In this document: in pieces, positions 17,211 through 25,689 of the stretch
How the letters are laid out: every line of letters starts with the position of its first letter
Position numbering within the stretch: position 1 is the first letter of the stretch
Assembly (NCBI GenBank): GCA_963734725.1
Contig: CAVTIX010000009.1
Span: forward strand, 62,001 to 126,000
Direction of reading: 5' to 3'
From: DASXKD01 sp963734725
GTDB taxonomy: Bacteria > Actinomycetota > Actinomycetes > Streptosporangiales > Streptosporangiaceae
DNA length: 64,000 bases
Translations under genes and position numbers: made by a program
Notes under the pieces: model-generated
Told to the model about the DNA's origin: nothing
Databases searched by the model: none
Seen by the model: the letters and a program-made list of their open reading frames with translations, nothing else

Positions 17211-18122
17211 CTACGCGACCACGTTCGTGCCGGCTGCCCCAGCCACGATCGCGCTGATGTCATCCAGCGAGCCGATGGCGGCCCGCTTGCCGGTTTTCCC
17301 GGCGAAGCGGATGGCCGCATTGACCTTCGGCCCCATGGACCCGGCCGCGAATTGACGGCCAGCCAGCTCCGCGGCGGTAACCTGGCCCAGCCGGCGCGCC
17401 TCCGGGGTGCCCCAGTCGACGTAGACGCCGTCCACGTCGGTGGCCATGAGATACAGGTCGGCGTCAACGTTCCGGGCGAGCAGTTCGCCGGCGAGGTCCT
17501 TGTCGATGACCGCCTCGACGCCGAGGATGGCAGCTCCGCCGGCGGCCGGGTGCATCGTGGGGATGCCACCGCCGCCAGCGCAGATGACCACGGCGCCCCG
17601 GTCCAGCAGCCACGTGATCGGCTGGATCTCCAGGATGCTCTGCGGCTCGGGAGAGGGCACCACCCGCCGCCATTTCTCGCCGTCCTGCCGGAATGACCAG
17701 CCCTTTTCGCCGGCGAGCTTGTCGGCGGCCTCCTTGGGGTAGACCGGGCCGACAAACTTCGTCGGATTGCCGAACGCGGGGTCGTCCGGATCGACCAAGA
17801 TCATGGTGAGCAGGGTTGTCACCTGGCACTCCAGTGGCAACAGGCTTCTGAGTTCCTGCTGGATCAGGTAGCCGATCATGCCCTGGGTGCCCGCATCCAG
17901 TACATCCAGCGGGTAGGGCTCGGCCCCTTGGTACGCCTCGGCCTGGAGCGACAGCAGGCCGACCTGCGGCCCGTTACCGTGGACGACCACGACGCTGTGC
18001 TCGTCGGCCAGCGGAGCGATCGCCTTGGCTGCGATCTCGATGTTCTTGCGCTGGACCTCGGTGGTCATCGGATCTGAGCGCCGTAGCAGCGCATTACCAC
18101 CGAGAGCGATCACAATCCGCAC
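17211..18122 (-). CDS. arcC: Carbamate kinase
   Basis: A 303-residue amino-acid-kinase-fold enzyme that makes ATP from carbamoyl phosphate and ADP, the last step of the arginine deiminase pathway. It begins MRIVIALGGNALLRRSDP, has VVVHGNGPQVGLLSLQ (about residues 45-60), AVVICAGGGGIP (about 206-217) and DKDLAGELLA, all hallmark carbamate kinase blocks. It starts with GTG. It heads a four-gene operon with a permease and two P-type ATPases. Two operator-like repeats lie upstream (18156-18172 and 18248-18265), which ties its expression to the arcA and SulP promoters. Confidence 0.95.
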   Translation of the reverse strand: MRIVIALGGNALLRRSDPMTTEVQRKNIEIAAKAIAPLADEHSVVVVHGNGPQVGLLSLQAEAYQGAEPYPLDVLDAGTQGMIGYLIQQELRSLLPLECQVTTLLTMILVDPDDPAFGNPTKFVGPVYPKEAADKLAGEKGWSFRQDGEKWRRVVPSPEPQSILEIQPITWLLDRGAVVICAGGGGIPTMHPAAGGAAILGVEAVIDKDLAGELLARNVDADLYLMATDVDGVYVDWGTPEARRLGQVTAAELAGRQFAAGSMGPKVNAAIRFAGKTGKRAAIGSLDDISAIVAGAAGTNVVA

Positions 18123-18126
18123 TTTC

Positions 18127-18172
18127 AGCCTCCCGGCAGGTGAAACCGGCTGACATCACCGATCGGCGGTGA
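18127..18172 (-). promoter_or_regulatory. Variant operator TCACCG-N5-CGGTGA with -10-like GAGGCT, proximal to arcC
   Basis: Inverted repeat at 18156-18172 with C/G instead of the central CCC/GGG step and a 5-bp spacer. GAGGCT (18127-18132) follows 23 bp later and the GTG of arcC 4 bp after that. Centre to start is 42 bp, the same geometry as the leaderless promoters. It is weaker than the distal site, so it may be a secondary promoter or chance. Confidence 0.4.
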
Positions 18173-18198
18173 CGCGCGGGGTGCCGCCGGATTCCCGT

Positions 18199-18210
18199 CG
18201 TTTCGAAACG
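18199..18210. repeat. 12-bp perfect palindrome CGTTTCGAAACG
   Basis: The palindrome lies just downstream of the transcription start predicted from the distal arcC promoter (about 18213), at roughly +4 to +15. That is a classic repressor position. The motif resembles half-sites used by LacI-family repressors, but no LacI gene is in the window. Confidence 0.45.
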
Positions 18211-18219
18211 GTTTTCCTC

Positions 18220-18265
18220 ATGCTGTTCGCGCCGTCGCGTGACGTCGTCACCCTTCCGTGGGTGA
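18220..18265 (-). promoter_or_regulatory. arcC: Operator TCACCC-N6-GGGTGA with -10 CAGCAT, distal arcC promoter
   Basis: Perfect repeat at 18248-18265, followed on the minus strand by CGACG and, after 22 bp, CAGCAT (18220-18225). The predicted start of transcription is near 18213, giving an arcC leader of about 90 nt. The repeat overlaps the stop codon of the third ATPase remnant. Confidence 0.75.
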
Positions 18266-18517
18266 TTCTGTTCGGGCCGGGGCGGGCCCGGCGGTCCGCC
18301 GCCGGATGGCTTTTCGAACCTCAGAGACGACGATGATCGACAATGCGACGCAAATACAGATGAGCCATTGCTGAACGTCGAGGCTGGTGGTCTCCAGCAG
18401 CTTCTGCAGCGGCCCGAGCACGGTGGCCAGGATCAGGGTCAGCACCGATGCCACGGTCGCGAGGTTGAACGTCCGGTCCGAGAACGTGTCGAGGCTGAAA
18501 TACCGTCCGCCGTTCAT
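18248..18517 (-). pseudogene. P-type ATPase, C-terminal remnant
   Basis: About 89 codons match the last two membrane helices of P2-type ATPases: FSDRTFNLATVASVLTLIL, then PLQKLLETTSLDVQQWL and VSEVRKAIRRR, ending at a TGA inside the operator. Everything upstream, including DKTGTLT and the catalytic domains, is missing and is replaced by a truncated IS605-type tnpB. It shows that a third ATPase gene once stood here in the same direction as arcC. Confidence 0.75.
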
Positions 18518-18520
18518 CCC

Positions 18521-19149
18521 TGGTCGTGATGGAAAAGAACAGGGGCGAGGGAACGGCACCTGGCAAGGGCGCAGCGGGCGCTGTCCAGCAAGCGGAAGGG
18601 CTCCGCGAACCGGGCCAGGGCCCGGCACCGGGTGGCGGTCTTGCACCGCAAGGTGCGGGAGGCCCGGCTTGATCACGCGCACAAGACGGCGCTGCGGCTG
18701 GTCCGCGATAACCAAGCGGTCTACGCCGAAGACCTGGCCGTGTCCGGCCTGGCCCGCACCCGCCTGGCCAAGTCCGTGCACGATGCCGGGTGGCCGCAAC
18801 TGCTGCGGTTGATCGAGGAGAAGGCAGAGCACCATCGGCGCCGATTCCGCCGGATCGGCCGGTTCGAGCCCACCAGCCAGGTGTGCTCGGCCTGCGGGGC
18901 CAACGACGGCCCCAAGCCGCTCAGCGTGCGCACCTGGGCGTGCGGTGCGTGCGGGGCCGTGCACGACCGGGACGTGAACGCGGCAAGGAACATCTTGGCC
19001 GCCGGGCGGGCGGACAAGTCAAACGCCTGTGGAGGCGGCGTAAGACCACCGCGTGCGGTGGCGGCTGCCGGTGAAGCAGGAACCCACCGGAGCGCGGCGT
19101 GAGCCGCGCAGGAGGAACCCCGTCTTCCAAGGCGGGAAGGACGTCAAAT
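18521..19149 (+). mobile_element. tnpB: IS200/IS605-family remnant with 5'-truncated tnpB
   Basis: The plus-strand frame from about 18533 to 19102 encodes the C-terminal two-thirds of a TnpB/OrfB protein: RALSSKRKGSANRARARHRV, NQAVYAEDLAVSGLARTRLAKS, zinc finger CSACGANDGPK ... CGACG and the RuvC-III block HDRDVNAARNIL. The N-terminus and left end are missing. The right end is recognisable at 19110-19149 as the imperfect hairpin with CCCCGTCTTCC/GGCGGGAAGGACGTCAA that ends many IS605 elements. No tnpA is present, so the copy is immobile. Confidence 0.85.
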
Positions 19150-19178
19150 TGGTGTTCATGTACGCTCCCGCGCGGGCA

Positions 19179-20582
19179 TCACCGGTAGGCCGGCACGGGC
19201 CCGGGCTGGGTCATGTGGCGCCGCTGAGCCCGGTAGACGGGAATGCCGAGCAGCATCGCGCCCGCGGCCAGGAAGAACGGCGCCCAGTACACCCAGAAAC
19301 TGTTGCCGGTGTTGCGCGAGTACCAGATGAACAGGATCGAGAACACCAGCGACAGCACGGCGACGACCATGTCGCGGACGAACCGCGGCGTGTGCATCGT
19401 CTTCTGGTCGATCCAGCGCCATTTGAGCTGCGCGAGCGCGGAGAACGCGTACGGGATGGCGGCGGTGATGCCCGTCATCAGCACCAGGGTGGTGAACACC
19501 GTCGCGCCGCCAGAGCCTATGTAGTTGATGGCCATCGCGATCGAGGCGAGCACGGTGGAGGCGATGATGCCGAACGCGGGCACCCCGTTCTTCGAGATGC
19601 GCTTGAACCGTTCCGGGAACAGGCCGTCCTCCGCGGCGGCCAGCGGCATCTCGGCGCAGATCATGGTCCAGCCGTTGAGCGCCCCGAGGCCGGAGATGAT
19701 GACCGCGATCGCCATCACATTGCCGGCCCAGGTGCCGCCGAACATCGCGTTGACCGCGTCGGAGAACGGGGCGGTCGCGTTGGCCAGCTTGGAGGTGGGC
19801 ACGATGCCGAACACGGCGACGAGCGACAGCACGTAGACGACTGCGGTGGCGATCGTGCCCAGGACGGTGGCCCGCGGGATGTTCTGATCGGGGTTGCGCA
19901 CCTTCGCGGCGGCTACCGCGGCGGTTTCCACGCCGAGGTAGCTGAACAGCGCGATCGCCATCCCGCCGCCGATCGCGTTGATCGCGCTTTCCCCGCTGAC
20001 GTTCCAGGGGGTGAAGTTGGCTTTGGAGATGAAGAACAAGCCGACGATGGCGACGAACGCCACCGCCACGAATTTGATCACCGTGGTGATCACCTGGACC
20101 GAGCCTATGTTCTTGACCCCGGATAGGTTGACCGCCGCGGGCAGCCACAGCCCCACCAGCACCAACAACACCGTGACCAGCTTGTTCTGGCCCTTGTTGA
20201 TGAAGTGCTCCACGTAGAGGACCCAGCCGACGGCGATCGCCGCGTTCCCCGCCCATGCGGTGATCCAGTACGACCACGCGTTCGCGAACCCGAGCCCGTT
20301 GCCGAACGCCACCCGCGCGTACGCGTAAGGCCCGCCGTCGGCCGGCAACCGCCGGGACAGCGCGGCGAACAGCAACGCCAGCGCGAGCGCCCCCACGGTG
20401 GTGAGCGCCATCGAGATCAGCGTGATCGGCCCGTAGGAGGCCAGCGAGGTCGGCAGGTTGAAGATGCCGACGCCGATGATGCTGCCGATGATCAGCGCCA
20501 TCGCCTGCGGCAGGCCGAACTTCGGCCCTTCCGCTTCGGTGGCTGTCGCTTCGGATCCGGTGACCTCAACCTTGTCCGACAT
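19179..20582 (-). CDS. APC-family basic amino-acid antiporter, arginine/ornithine type (probable ArcD role)
   Basis: A 467-residue protein with about twelve membrane helices. The opening ALIIGSIIGVGIFNLP and GPYAYARVAFGNGLGFANAW match the basic amino acid/polyamine antiporter (APA) subfamily, which includes arginine:ornithine and arginine:agmatine exchangers. FSYLGVETAAVAAAKVRNP is the helix-6 region. In the setting of arcA, argF and arcC, arginine-in/ornithine-out exchange is the best guess. ATG 20582 is preceded by an AGGAG-type RBS (ccaggagtg), and an operator/-10 pair lies about 80-130 bp upstream. Confidence 0.85.
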   Translation of the reverse strand: MSDKVEVTGSEATATEAEGPKFGLPQAMALIIGSIIGVGIFNLPTSLASYGPITLISMALTTVGALALALLFAALSRRLPADGGPYAYARVAFGNGLGFANAWSYWITAWAGNAAIAVGWVLYVEHFINKGQNKLVTVLLVLVGLWLPAAVNLSGVKNIGSVQVITTVIKFVAVAFVAIVGLFFISKANFTPWNVSGESAINAIGGGMAIALFSYLGVETAAVAAAKVRNPDQNIPRATVLGTIATAVVYVLSLVAVFGIVPTSKLANATAPFSDAVNAMFGGTWAGNVMAIAVIISGLGALNGWTMICAEMPLAAAEDGLFPERFKRISKNGVPAFGIIASTVLASIAMAINYIGSGGATVFTTLVLMTGITAAIPYAFSALAQLKWRWIDQKTMHTPRFVRDMVVAVLSLVFSILFIWYSRNTGNSFWVYWAPFFLAAGAMLLGIPVYRAQRRHMTQPGPVPAYR

Positions 20583-20665
20583 GGCTCACTCCTGGCCGGC
20601 TACGGTGGCGCGGCACGCGCTGCTGCTTGGCTGCTTGCGCCCAGCTGTCTGGTCCCGACGTTCGC

Positions 20666-20712
20666 ATCCTGTCCAGGCCGCCCGGGAAGTGTCGTCACCC
20701 ATCCGTGGGTGA
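20666..20712 (-). promoter_or_regulatory. Operator TCACCC-N6-GGGTGA with -10 CAGGAT (minus strand)
   Basis: Perfect repeat at 20695-20712, then CGACA and, 23 bp on, CAGGAT (20666-20671). The predicted start of transcription is near 20659, leaving a leader of about 77 nt before the antiporter ATG. It lies in the 159-bp gap between the antiporter and the LAL regulator gene. Confidence 0.75.
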
Positions 20713-20741
20713 TACGGGCCGCAGGTGCGCCGCGAGCGGCG

Positions 20742-23375
20742 CTAGAGCAGGCGCAGCTCCACCGCGCGCTCGATGGCCTGCGAGCGGGACTCCACGCAGA
20801 GCTTCTGGTAGATCGATCGCAGGTGGGTTTTCACCGTGTTCCGCGAGATGTAGAGGGTGTCCGCCATCTGCAGGTACGTGCTGGTCGGCAGCAGCCGCAG
20901 GATGCGCAGCTCGGCGGGGGTCAGCGGCGCGGCGGGCAGGTCACCGGGCTGGTGCGGGCGCGGCTGCATGGCGTGCGCGTCGAGCGCCGCGGCGATCAGC
21001 TGCTTCAGGAACGGGTCCGGCCGCAGCTGCGTCGAATGCTCGATCAGGTACCCGGTCACCTGCGGGGCGGTCGTCACGACGGTGTTGATGAAGCCCTCGC
21101 CGCGGGCGGCGTGCAGGACACCGCCCAGGATGCTCGCGGTCATCGGGTCGCCCCGCTCGATGGCCGCGGCGGCCAGCAGCACCTGGCGCACCAGGGCGCG
21201 GCGCGGCGTCAGCTCGCCCAGCGACGGCGACTGCAGGTGCTCCTGCGCGGCGTGGTGGTCGCCAGCGGCAAGCGCGATCCTGGCCAGCAGGATCGTGCGC
21301 GGTATGGCGGGGAGCCTGGTGGCCAGCGCGGCGGGGGAGTCCAGGTCGCCGAGGGACAGCTGGAGCAGCGCTTCGGTTTCGTCGGCGCGGGCCAGCAGCG
21401 CGGACCTGGCGCCGGGCAGGACGTCGCGGGCCGAGTCGACGCTCGCCAGCGCTTCGCGGGCTTGCCCGCGCGTGGCCCAGATCGCGGACCGGTCGAGCAA
21501 CGCCAGGAACTCGAAGATCGGGCGCTGGTGCTCCGTGATCGAAATGGTTTGCTCGGTGAGGCGCTCGGCGGTGTCGATGTCCCGCTGCTCCAGGGCCAGG
21601 CCGGCCAGCGCGCGGAGGTAGTCCACGGCGAAGAAATGCCGTTCGAACCCCAGCTTGGCGGCCGCGGCGTCAGCGGCGTGGGCGGCGCCGGCGGCGTCGG
21701 CCAGGTGGCCGGCCTCGAAGCAGGCCAGTGCCTGCGCACCGGGCAACTCGACGAGCTTGGCCGGCTCGGTGAGCCCGGCTGCCGCGAGAGCGGCATCGGT
21801 CTCGCGTGCCACCGCCTTGACGTCTCCCAGGCACGCGTAGACGCGCACCATGGTCAGCGGGACGGCCGCGTCCCACTCGTCGGTGTGCCCGGTCCGGTCC
21901 TGGATGGCCCGTGCCCGGCCTGCCGCAGCCTCGGCCTCGGCAACCGCGCCGGTCAACGCGTAGTAGAAGCACTGGAGGGTGGCGAGGCGGTAGGCGGGTC
22001 GTGGCGCCAGCGCGGCTGGCGGCTGGGTTTGCCCGAGGAGGTCCAGATAGTCGCCGGCGCGGGTGGTGTTGCCGTGGATGAGCAGGTCGGCGGTGACGGT
22101 GAGGAGCTGTTCGGGGGAGTGGGCCAGGGCGGCGGGGGGGAGCACGGTCAGGTCGAGGGCACCGGGCACCACGGGGTGTTGCAGGAAGTCGGTGACGACC
22201 CGGTCTTGCATGAGGTCCAGCGCGCGGCCGGCCTGGTTCGCGGCAAAGAAGTGGCGGGTGGCGCCGGTGGTATCGCCGGCGGCTTCGTGCCATTCGGCGG
22301 CGCGCTGGTGCATCAGGTGCTCCCGGTCGCGGTCGCGGGCGCGCAGTTCGGCGTGCAGGACCTGGCGGACCAGGCGGTGGTAGCGGAAGGTCGCGGGCAT
22401 GTCGTCGAGGGCGATCAGGAACAGGTGGGCGGTGTCGATGGCGCGCAGCAGCGCCTCGGCGTCGGGCCGGCCGGTGATCGCGGCGCACGCGTCGGCGGTC
22501 AGCTGGCCCAGCACCGAGGTGTCCAGCATGAACTGCACCACCTCGGGCGGCTGCTGGTCGAGGACTTCGGAGATGAAGTAGTCGGCGATGGTGTGGCTGC
22601 GGACCTCCAGCGCCCGGGCGATCCGGCCGGGGTCGGTGGCCCCGCGCAGCGACAGCGCGGCCATCTGCACCGCGGCAGGCCACCCCTCGGTGCGCTGGTG
22701 CAGCAGTTCCATGTGGGCTGCGTCCACCTCGACATCGAAGTTGGCCAGCAGGTCCCGGCTTTCGTCCAGGGAGAAATACAGGTCCGCGTCGCGCAGCTCG
22801 CACAGCTCCCCCGACATCCGCAGCCGGTGCTGGCGCAGCGGCGGGTCGAACCGGCTGGCCAGCACCAGCTGCACCGTGCCGGCCGGCCAGTGCTCGATCA
22901 GGTCGATCATGTGCTTGCCCGCGGCGCCCGCCGCGAAGTGGAAATCATCCACCACGAACACCGATCCGGCCGGCAGCCGTGCCACATCGTTGGCGATCGA
23001 GGCGGTCACATCCGCCGACATCGCCCCGTCCATCGCCAGCAACTCGCAGGCATCGGCGCCGAACTCCGGCTCGGCCGCCTGCGGCGCCTCGATGAACCCG
23101 GCCCAGAACCGCACCGGATCGGCGTCCGCCCTATCGCAGGCCAGCCAGAACGTGCTGCCGGGGGGTCGCGCCGTCGCCCAATCGGCCAGCAGCACGCTCT
23201 TGCCCGCCCCCGCCGACCCCACCACCACGGTCAGCCGCTCGCCCGCGCCCGCCGTCAGCCGCGCCTGCAACGCCGGCCGCCGCACCAGCGTCGGCGGCAA
23301 TCCCGCCGGCCGGAACTTCATCGCCGCAAAACGCGCCCCCGAAGGAGCGGCGCGCCCGCTGGGTGCCCCAGTCAC
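20742..23375 (-). CDS. LAL/MalT-type LuxR-family transcriptional regulator
   Basis: An 877-residue STAND-type regulator. Walker A GSAGAGKS (residues 53-60) and Walker B VFVVDDFHFA (about 140) form the ATPase. A long helical-repeat middle (about 380-800) matches MalT-like sensor domains. The C-terminus is a LuxR HTH: LTPAELRILRLLPTSTYLQM then ISRNTVKTHLRSIYQKL and RSQAIERAVEL. MalT-type proteins sense a ligand through the repeat domain and activate transcription when ATP-bound. The start is GTG 23375; ATG 23321 (MKFRPAGLPP) is a good alternative matching the family. It lies among the operator-bearing genes and has a degenerate operator of its own. Confidence 0.9.
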   Translation of the reverse strand: MTGAPSGRAAPSGARFAAMKFRPAGLPPTLVRRPALQARLTAGAGERLTVVVGSAGAGKSVLLADWATARPPGSTFWLACDRADADPVRFWAGFIEAPQAAEPEFGADACELLAMDGAMSADVTASIANDVARLPAGSVFVVDDFHFAAGAAGKHMIDLIEHWPAGTVQLVLASRFDPPLRQHRLRMSGELCELRDADLYFSLDESRDLLANFDVEVDAAHMELLHQRTEGWPAAVQMAALSLRGATDPGRIARALEVRSHTIADYFISEVLDQQPPEVVQFMLDTSVLGQLTADACAAITGRPDAEALLRAIDTAHLFLIALDDMPATFRYHRLVRQVLHAELRARDRDREHLMHQRAAEWHEAAGDTTGATRHFFAANQAGRALDLMQDRVVTDFLQHPVVPGALDLTVLPPAALAHSPEQLLTVTADLLIHGNTTRAGDYLDLLGQTQPPAALAPRPAYRLATLQCFYYALTGAVAEAEAAAGRARAIQDRTGHTDEWDAAVPLTMVRVYACLGDVKAVARETDAALAAAGLTEPAKLVELPGAQALACFEAGHLADAAGAAHAADAAAAKLGFERHFFAVDYLRALAGLALEQRDIDTAERLTEQTISITEHQRPIFEFLALLDRSAIWATRGQAREALASVDSARDVLPGARSALLARADETEALLQLSLGDLDSPAALATRLPAIPRTILLARIALAAGDHHAAQEHLQSPSLGELTPRRALVRQVLLAAAAIERGDPMTASILGGVLHAARGEGFINTVVTTAPQVTGYLIEHSTQLRPDPFLKQLIAAALDAHAMQPRPHQPGDLPAAPLTPAELRILRLLPTSTYLQMADTLYISRNTVKTHLRSIYQKLCVESRSQAIERAVELRLL

Positions 23376-23456
23376 AGTCCTACGCAGTACCTGCCCCGGC
23401 GGAACTACCGGCCGTTGTCGCTGACCGCCTGCCGCGCGCGATGCGCCGCTGGTCCC

Positions 23457-23502
23457 ACTGTGCCAACGGCCAGGAGCAGGGGCATCACCCCTGGTGGGGG
23501 AT
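23457..23502 (-). promoter_or_regulatory. Degenerate operator with -10 CACAGT upstream of the LAL gene
   Basis: On the minus strand ATCCCC-CACCAG-GGGTGA (23485-23502): one arm is perfect and the other matches at only some positions. CACAGT (23457-23462) follows at 22 bp, and transcription would start near 23450. It suggests autoregulation at lower affinity. Confidence 0.5.
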
Positions 23503-23575
23503 ATTGCCGGGGCACGCGAGCCCGGCCCGGACGCCGGTTCACGCCGCGTTCACCTAACGGTCACGCAGTTAGGGG

Positions 23576-23622
23576 TCACCCCCGGATGGGTGATGACGGC
23601 GGGCCTCGCCGCAACGCACGCT
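23576..23622 (+). promoter_or_regulatory. Operator TCACCC-N6-GGGTGA with -10 CACGCT (plus strand)
   Basis: Perfect repeat at 23576-23593 with spacer CCGGAT, identical to the arcA operator. TGAC follows, and CACGCT (23617-23622) lies at 23 bp. Predicted start near 23629, about 35 nt before the GTG of the small gene at 23664. It is divergent from the LAL promoter. Confidence 0.7.
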
Positions 23623-23663
23623 GGCAGGGCGTGCACACCGGCGGAGTTGCGAGGCTTATCCCA

Positions 23664-23885
23664 GTGCAATCACAGACCTATGAGATCACCTTCCTGGGTC
23701 AGGCAGGCAGCACGCTCTCGGCCGAGTTCGATGACTGCGAGATCATCATCGGCCCGGGCACCACGACTCTTCGTGCCGACCTGCCTGACCAGGGTGCCCT
23801 CACCGGGCTCATGGAGCGGATCAGCAGCCTCGGGCTCAAGGTGATCGACGTAAGTCTTGTGGCGCTGCACCCGGGCGATGGCTGA
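23664..23885 (+). CDS. Small protein of unknown function (73 aa)
   Basis: The GTG-started frame reads QSQTYEITFLGQAGSTLSAE then DCEIIIGPGTTTLRADLPD and LMERISSLGLKVIDVSLV. The pattern (a strand, acidic strand with DDCEI, GPGTTTL, then a helix ending in GLKVIDV) suggests a compact alpha/beta fold of the sort found in small actinobacterial proteins that act on or sense ligands. I do not recognise a named family. It is monocistronic, directly under an arcA-type operator, and convergent with SulP, so I expect it to be part of the same response. Confidence 0.7.
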   Translation: MQSQTYEITFLGQAGSTLSAEFDDCEIIIGPGTTTLRADLPDQGALTGLMERISSLGLKVIDVSLVALHPGDG

Positions 23886-23896
23886 TCTCGCGCAGA

Positions 23897-25636
23897 TTAC
23901 GGCCCCAGGGCCGGCGGCGCGGAAACGTCACTGGGTTCCCCGGTGACCGCGGGCCACTCGGCCCCCGTCTCCTGGCGGAAGGCTTTGACCGCTGCCCCGA
24001 TCGTGGGGAAGAAATGGCCGGGGTCGATCGTGCGGGTCAGCCCGTAGCGTTCGATCTTTCTCCGCACCGGGTCCTTGAGCTCCGCGAACACCAGGGAGAT
24101 GCCCCGGGCGTTCAGTTCCTCGTCCAGGTCCTCCAGCACGTCGGAGGCGGTGGTATCCACGTCCGTCACCGGCTCGGCCGCGATGACGATCCAGCGGGGC
24201 GCCGGCTCGGCGGCGGCGCGCCGCTTGACCTCATCGCGGAACGTCTTGGCGTTGGCGAAGATCAGCGGGGCGTCGAACCGGTAGATCACCAGGCCCGGGA
24301 GCTGGCTGGCATCCGGATAGGAGTGGATGTCGTGGTAACCGGCCAGCCCTGCCACCCGCCCGAGCACCGTGTCATAGGGCCACCACGACCGCCGGAACAC
24401 GTTGAGAATCGACAGGCCGACGGCGATGGCGATCCCGGGCAGGACGCCGAGCAGCGCGACACCGAGGAAGGCCGCGATCGCCAACAGGAACTCCGCCTTG
24501 CGCTGCCGCCAGAGCCGCACCGTTCCCGGGATGTCGGCGAGGGACAGCGAGGCGGTGATCACCACGGCGGCCAGCGCGGGGTTCGGCAGGTTCCGGAACA
24601 GCCCCGGGACCAGCACGATCATGAGGGTGATCAGGACGGCGCCGGTGACCCCGGTGAGCTGGGTCTTGGCGCCGGATCGCTCCGCCACCGCGGTCCGCGA
24701 CCCGCTCGTGCTGACCGGGAACCCCTGGAAGAGGCCGGCGGCCAGGTTCGCCGCGCCGATCCCGAGCATCTCGCCGTTGCCGTCCACCTCTTGCCCGGTG
24801 CGGGCGGCGAACGCCGAGGAAGTGGAAATCGTGTCGGCCAGCGAGACCAGGGCGATCCCGGCGGCCCCGGCGAACAGGGGCGCGAGATCAGCCAGGGGCA
24901 CCGACGGAATGGTGAGCGGCGGGAAACCCTTGGGCAGCACCCCGACCAGGCTGACACCGTGGTCGGCCAGGCTGAAGACCGTCGTCGCGGCGATCGCGAG
25001 CACGACCATGATGAGCACCGCCGGCAGCTTGGGCAGCCAGCGCTGCAACACCAGGATCAGCACGATTCCGGCGATGCCGACCGCGGCCGCGGCGGCGACC
25101 GCTTCACCGTTCGCGAGCCCGCGGACAAACTCGGTGAACTCGCCGATCAGGCCCTCGGCATCGACCTTGAACCCGAACAGCTTGGGCAGTTGCCCGACCA
25201 GGATGGTCAGCGCCAGGCCGTTCAGGTAGCCGATCATCGTCGGCTTGGAGATCAGGTCCGCGATGAAGCCGAGCTTCGCCACCGCCGCCACGATCATGAT
25301 GGCCGCGACCATGATCGCGAGCAGCGACGCCAGCGCGATCGCGCGCTTTTCGTCGCCGTTGGCGGCGATCAGCGGCAGTATCGTCGCGGCGATCATCGGC
25401 CCGAGCGAGGAGTCCGGGCCGAGCACCAGGATGCGGGACGGGCCGAACACCGCGTAGCCGAGCAGGCACATGATGGACGTGTACAGGCCGGTGATCGGGG
25501 GCAGGCCGGCTAGTTCCGCGTAGGCCATGCCCTGCGGAACCAGCAGGGTCGTGAGCACGACCCCGGCCACGATGTCCTTGGCCAGCCACTCGCGGTGGAA
25601 CGGCGAGAGGCTGAGCCCGCGCGCCAGCTTGACCAT
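23897..25636 (-). CDS. SulP-family anion transporter with STAS domain
   Basis: About 579 residues. The membrane domain begins SPFHREWLAKDIVAGVVL, continues with VPQGMAYAELAGLPPITGLY (the SulP signature) and VLGPDSSLGPMIAA, and spans about 12-14 helices to residue 420. The C-terminal STAS domain follows (LVIYRFDAPLIFANAKTFRD, then DTTASDVLEDL). SulP proteins carry sulfate, bicarbonate, chloride or dicarboxylates; bicarbonate would fit arginine breakdown, but this is only inference. I place the start at ATG 25636 because it lies 7 bp after the -10 of an operator-type promoter; a start at 25717 would read through the promoter. Confidence 0.87.
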   Translation of the reverse strand: MVKLARGLSLSPFHREWLAKDIVAGVVLTTLLVPQGMAYAELAGLPPITGLYTSIMCLLGYAVFGPSRILVLGPDSSLGPMIAATILPLIAANGDEKRAIALASLLAIMVAAIMIVAAVAKLGFIADLISKPTMIGYLNGLALTILVGQLPKLFGFKVDAEGLIGEFTEFVRGLANGEAVAAAAAVGIAGIVLILVLQRWLPKLPAVLIMVVLAIAATTVFSLADHGVSLVGVLPKGFPPLTIPSVPLADLAPLFAGAAGIALVSLADTISTSSAFAARTGQEVDGNGEMLGIGAANLAAGLFQGFPVSTSGSRTAVAERSGAKTQLTGVTGAVLITLMIVLVPGLFRNLPNPALAAVVITASLSLADIPGTVRLWRQRKAEFLLAIAAFLGVALLGVLPGIAIAVGLSILNVFRRSWWPYDTVLGRVAGLAGYHDIHSYPDASQLPGLVIYRFDAPLIFANAKTFRDEVKRRAAAEPAPRWIVIAAEPVTDVDTTASDVLEDLDEELNARGISLVFAELKDPVRRKIERYGLTRTIDPGHFFPTIGAAVKAFRQETGAEWPAVTGEPSDVSAPPALGP

Positions 25637-25643
25637 TTCCGCC

Positions 25644-25689
25644 AGGGTGCCCGCGGCGGGCCCCCGAGTCATCACCCTTCCACGGGTGA
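25644..25689 (-). promoter_or_regulatory. Operator TCACCC-N6-GGGTGA with -10 CACCCT (minus strand)
   Basis: Perfect repeat at 25672-25689, followed by TGAC, then CACCCT (25644-25649) at 22 bp and the SulP ATG at 25636. Repeat centre to ATG is 44.5 bp, so the transcript should be leaderless. Confidence 0.7.

Noticed and set aside
20205..23885. Open plus-strand frame of over 1,200 codons across the LAL gene
   Set aside because: It is the GC-skewed antisense of the LAL gene, rich in Gly/Arg/Gln with no domain; stops are rare in this frame because of high GC.
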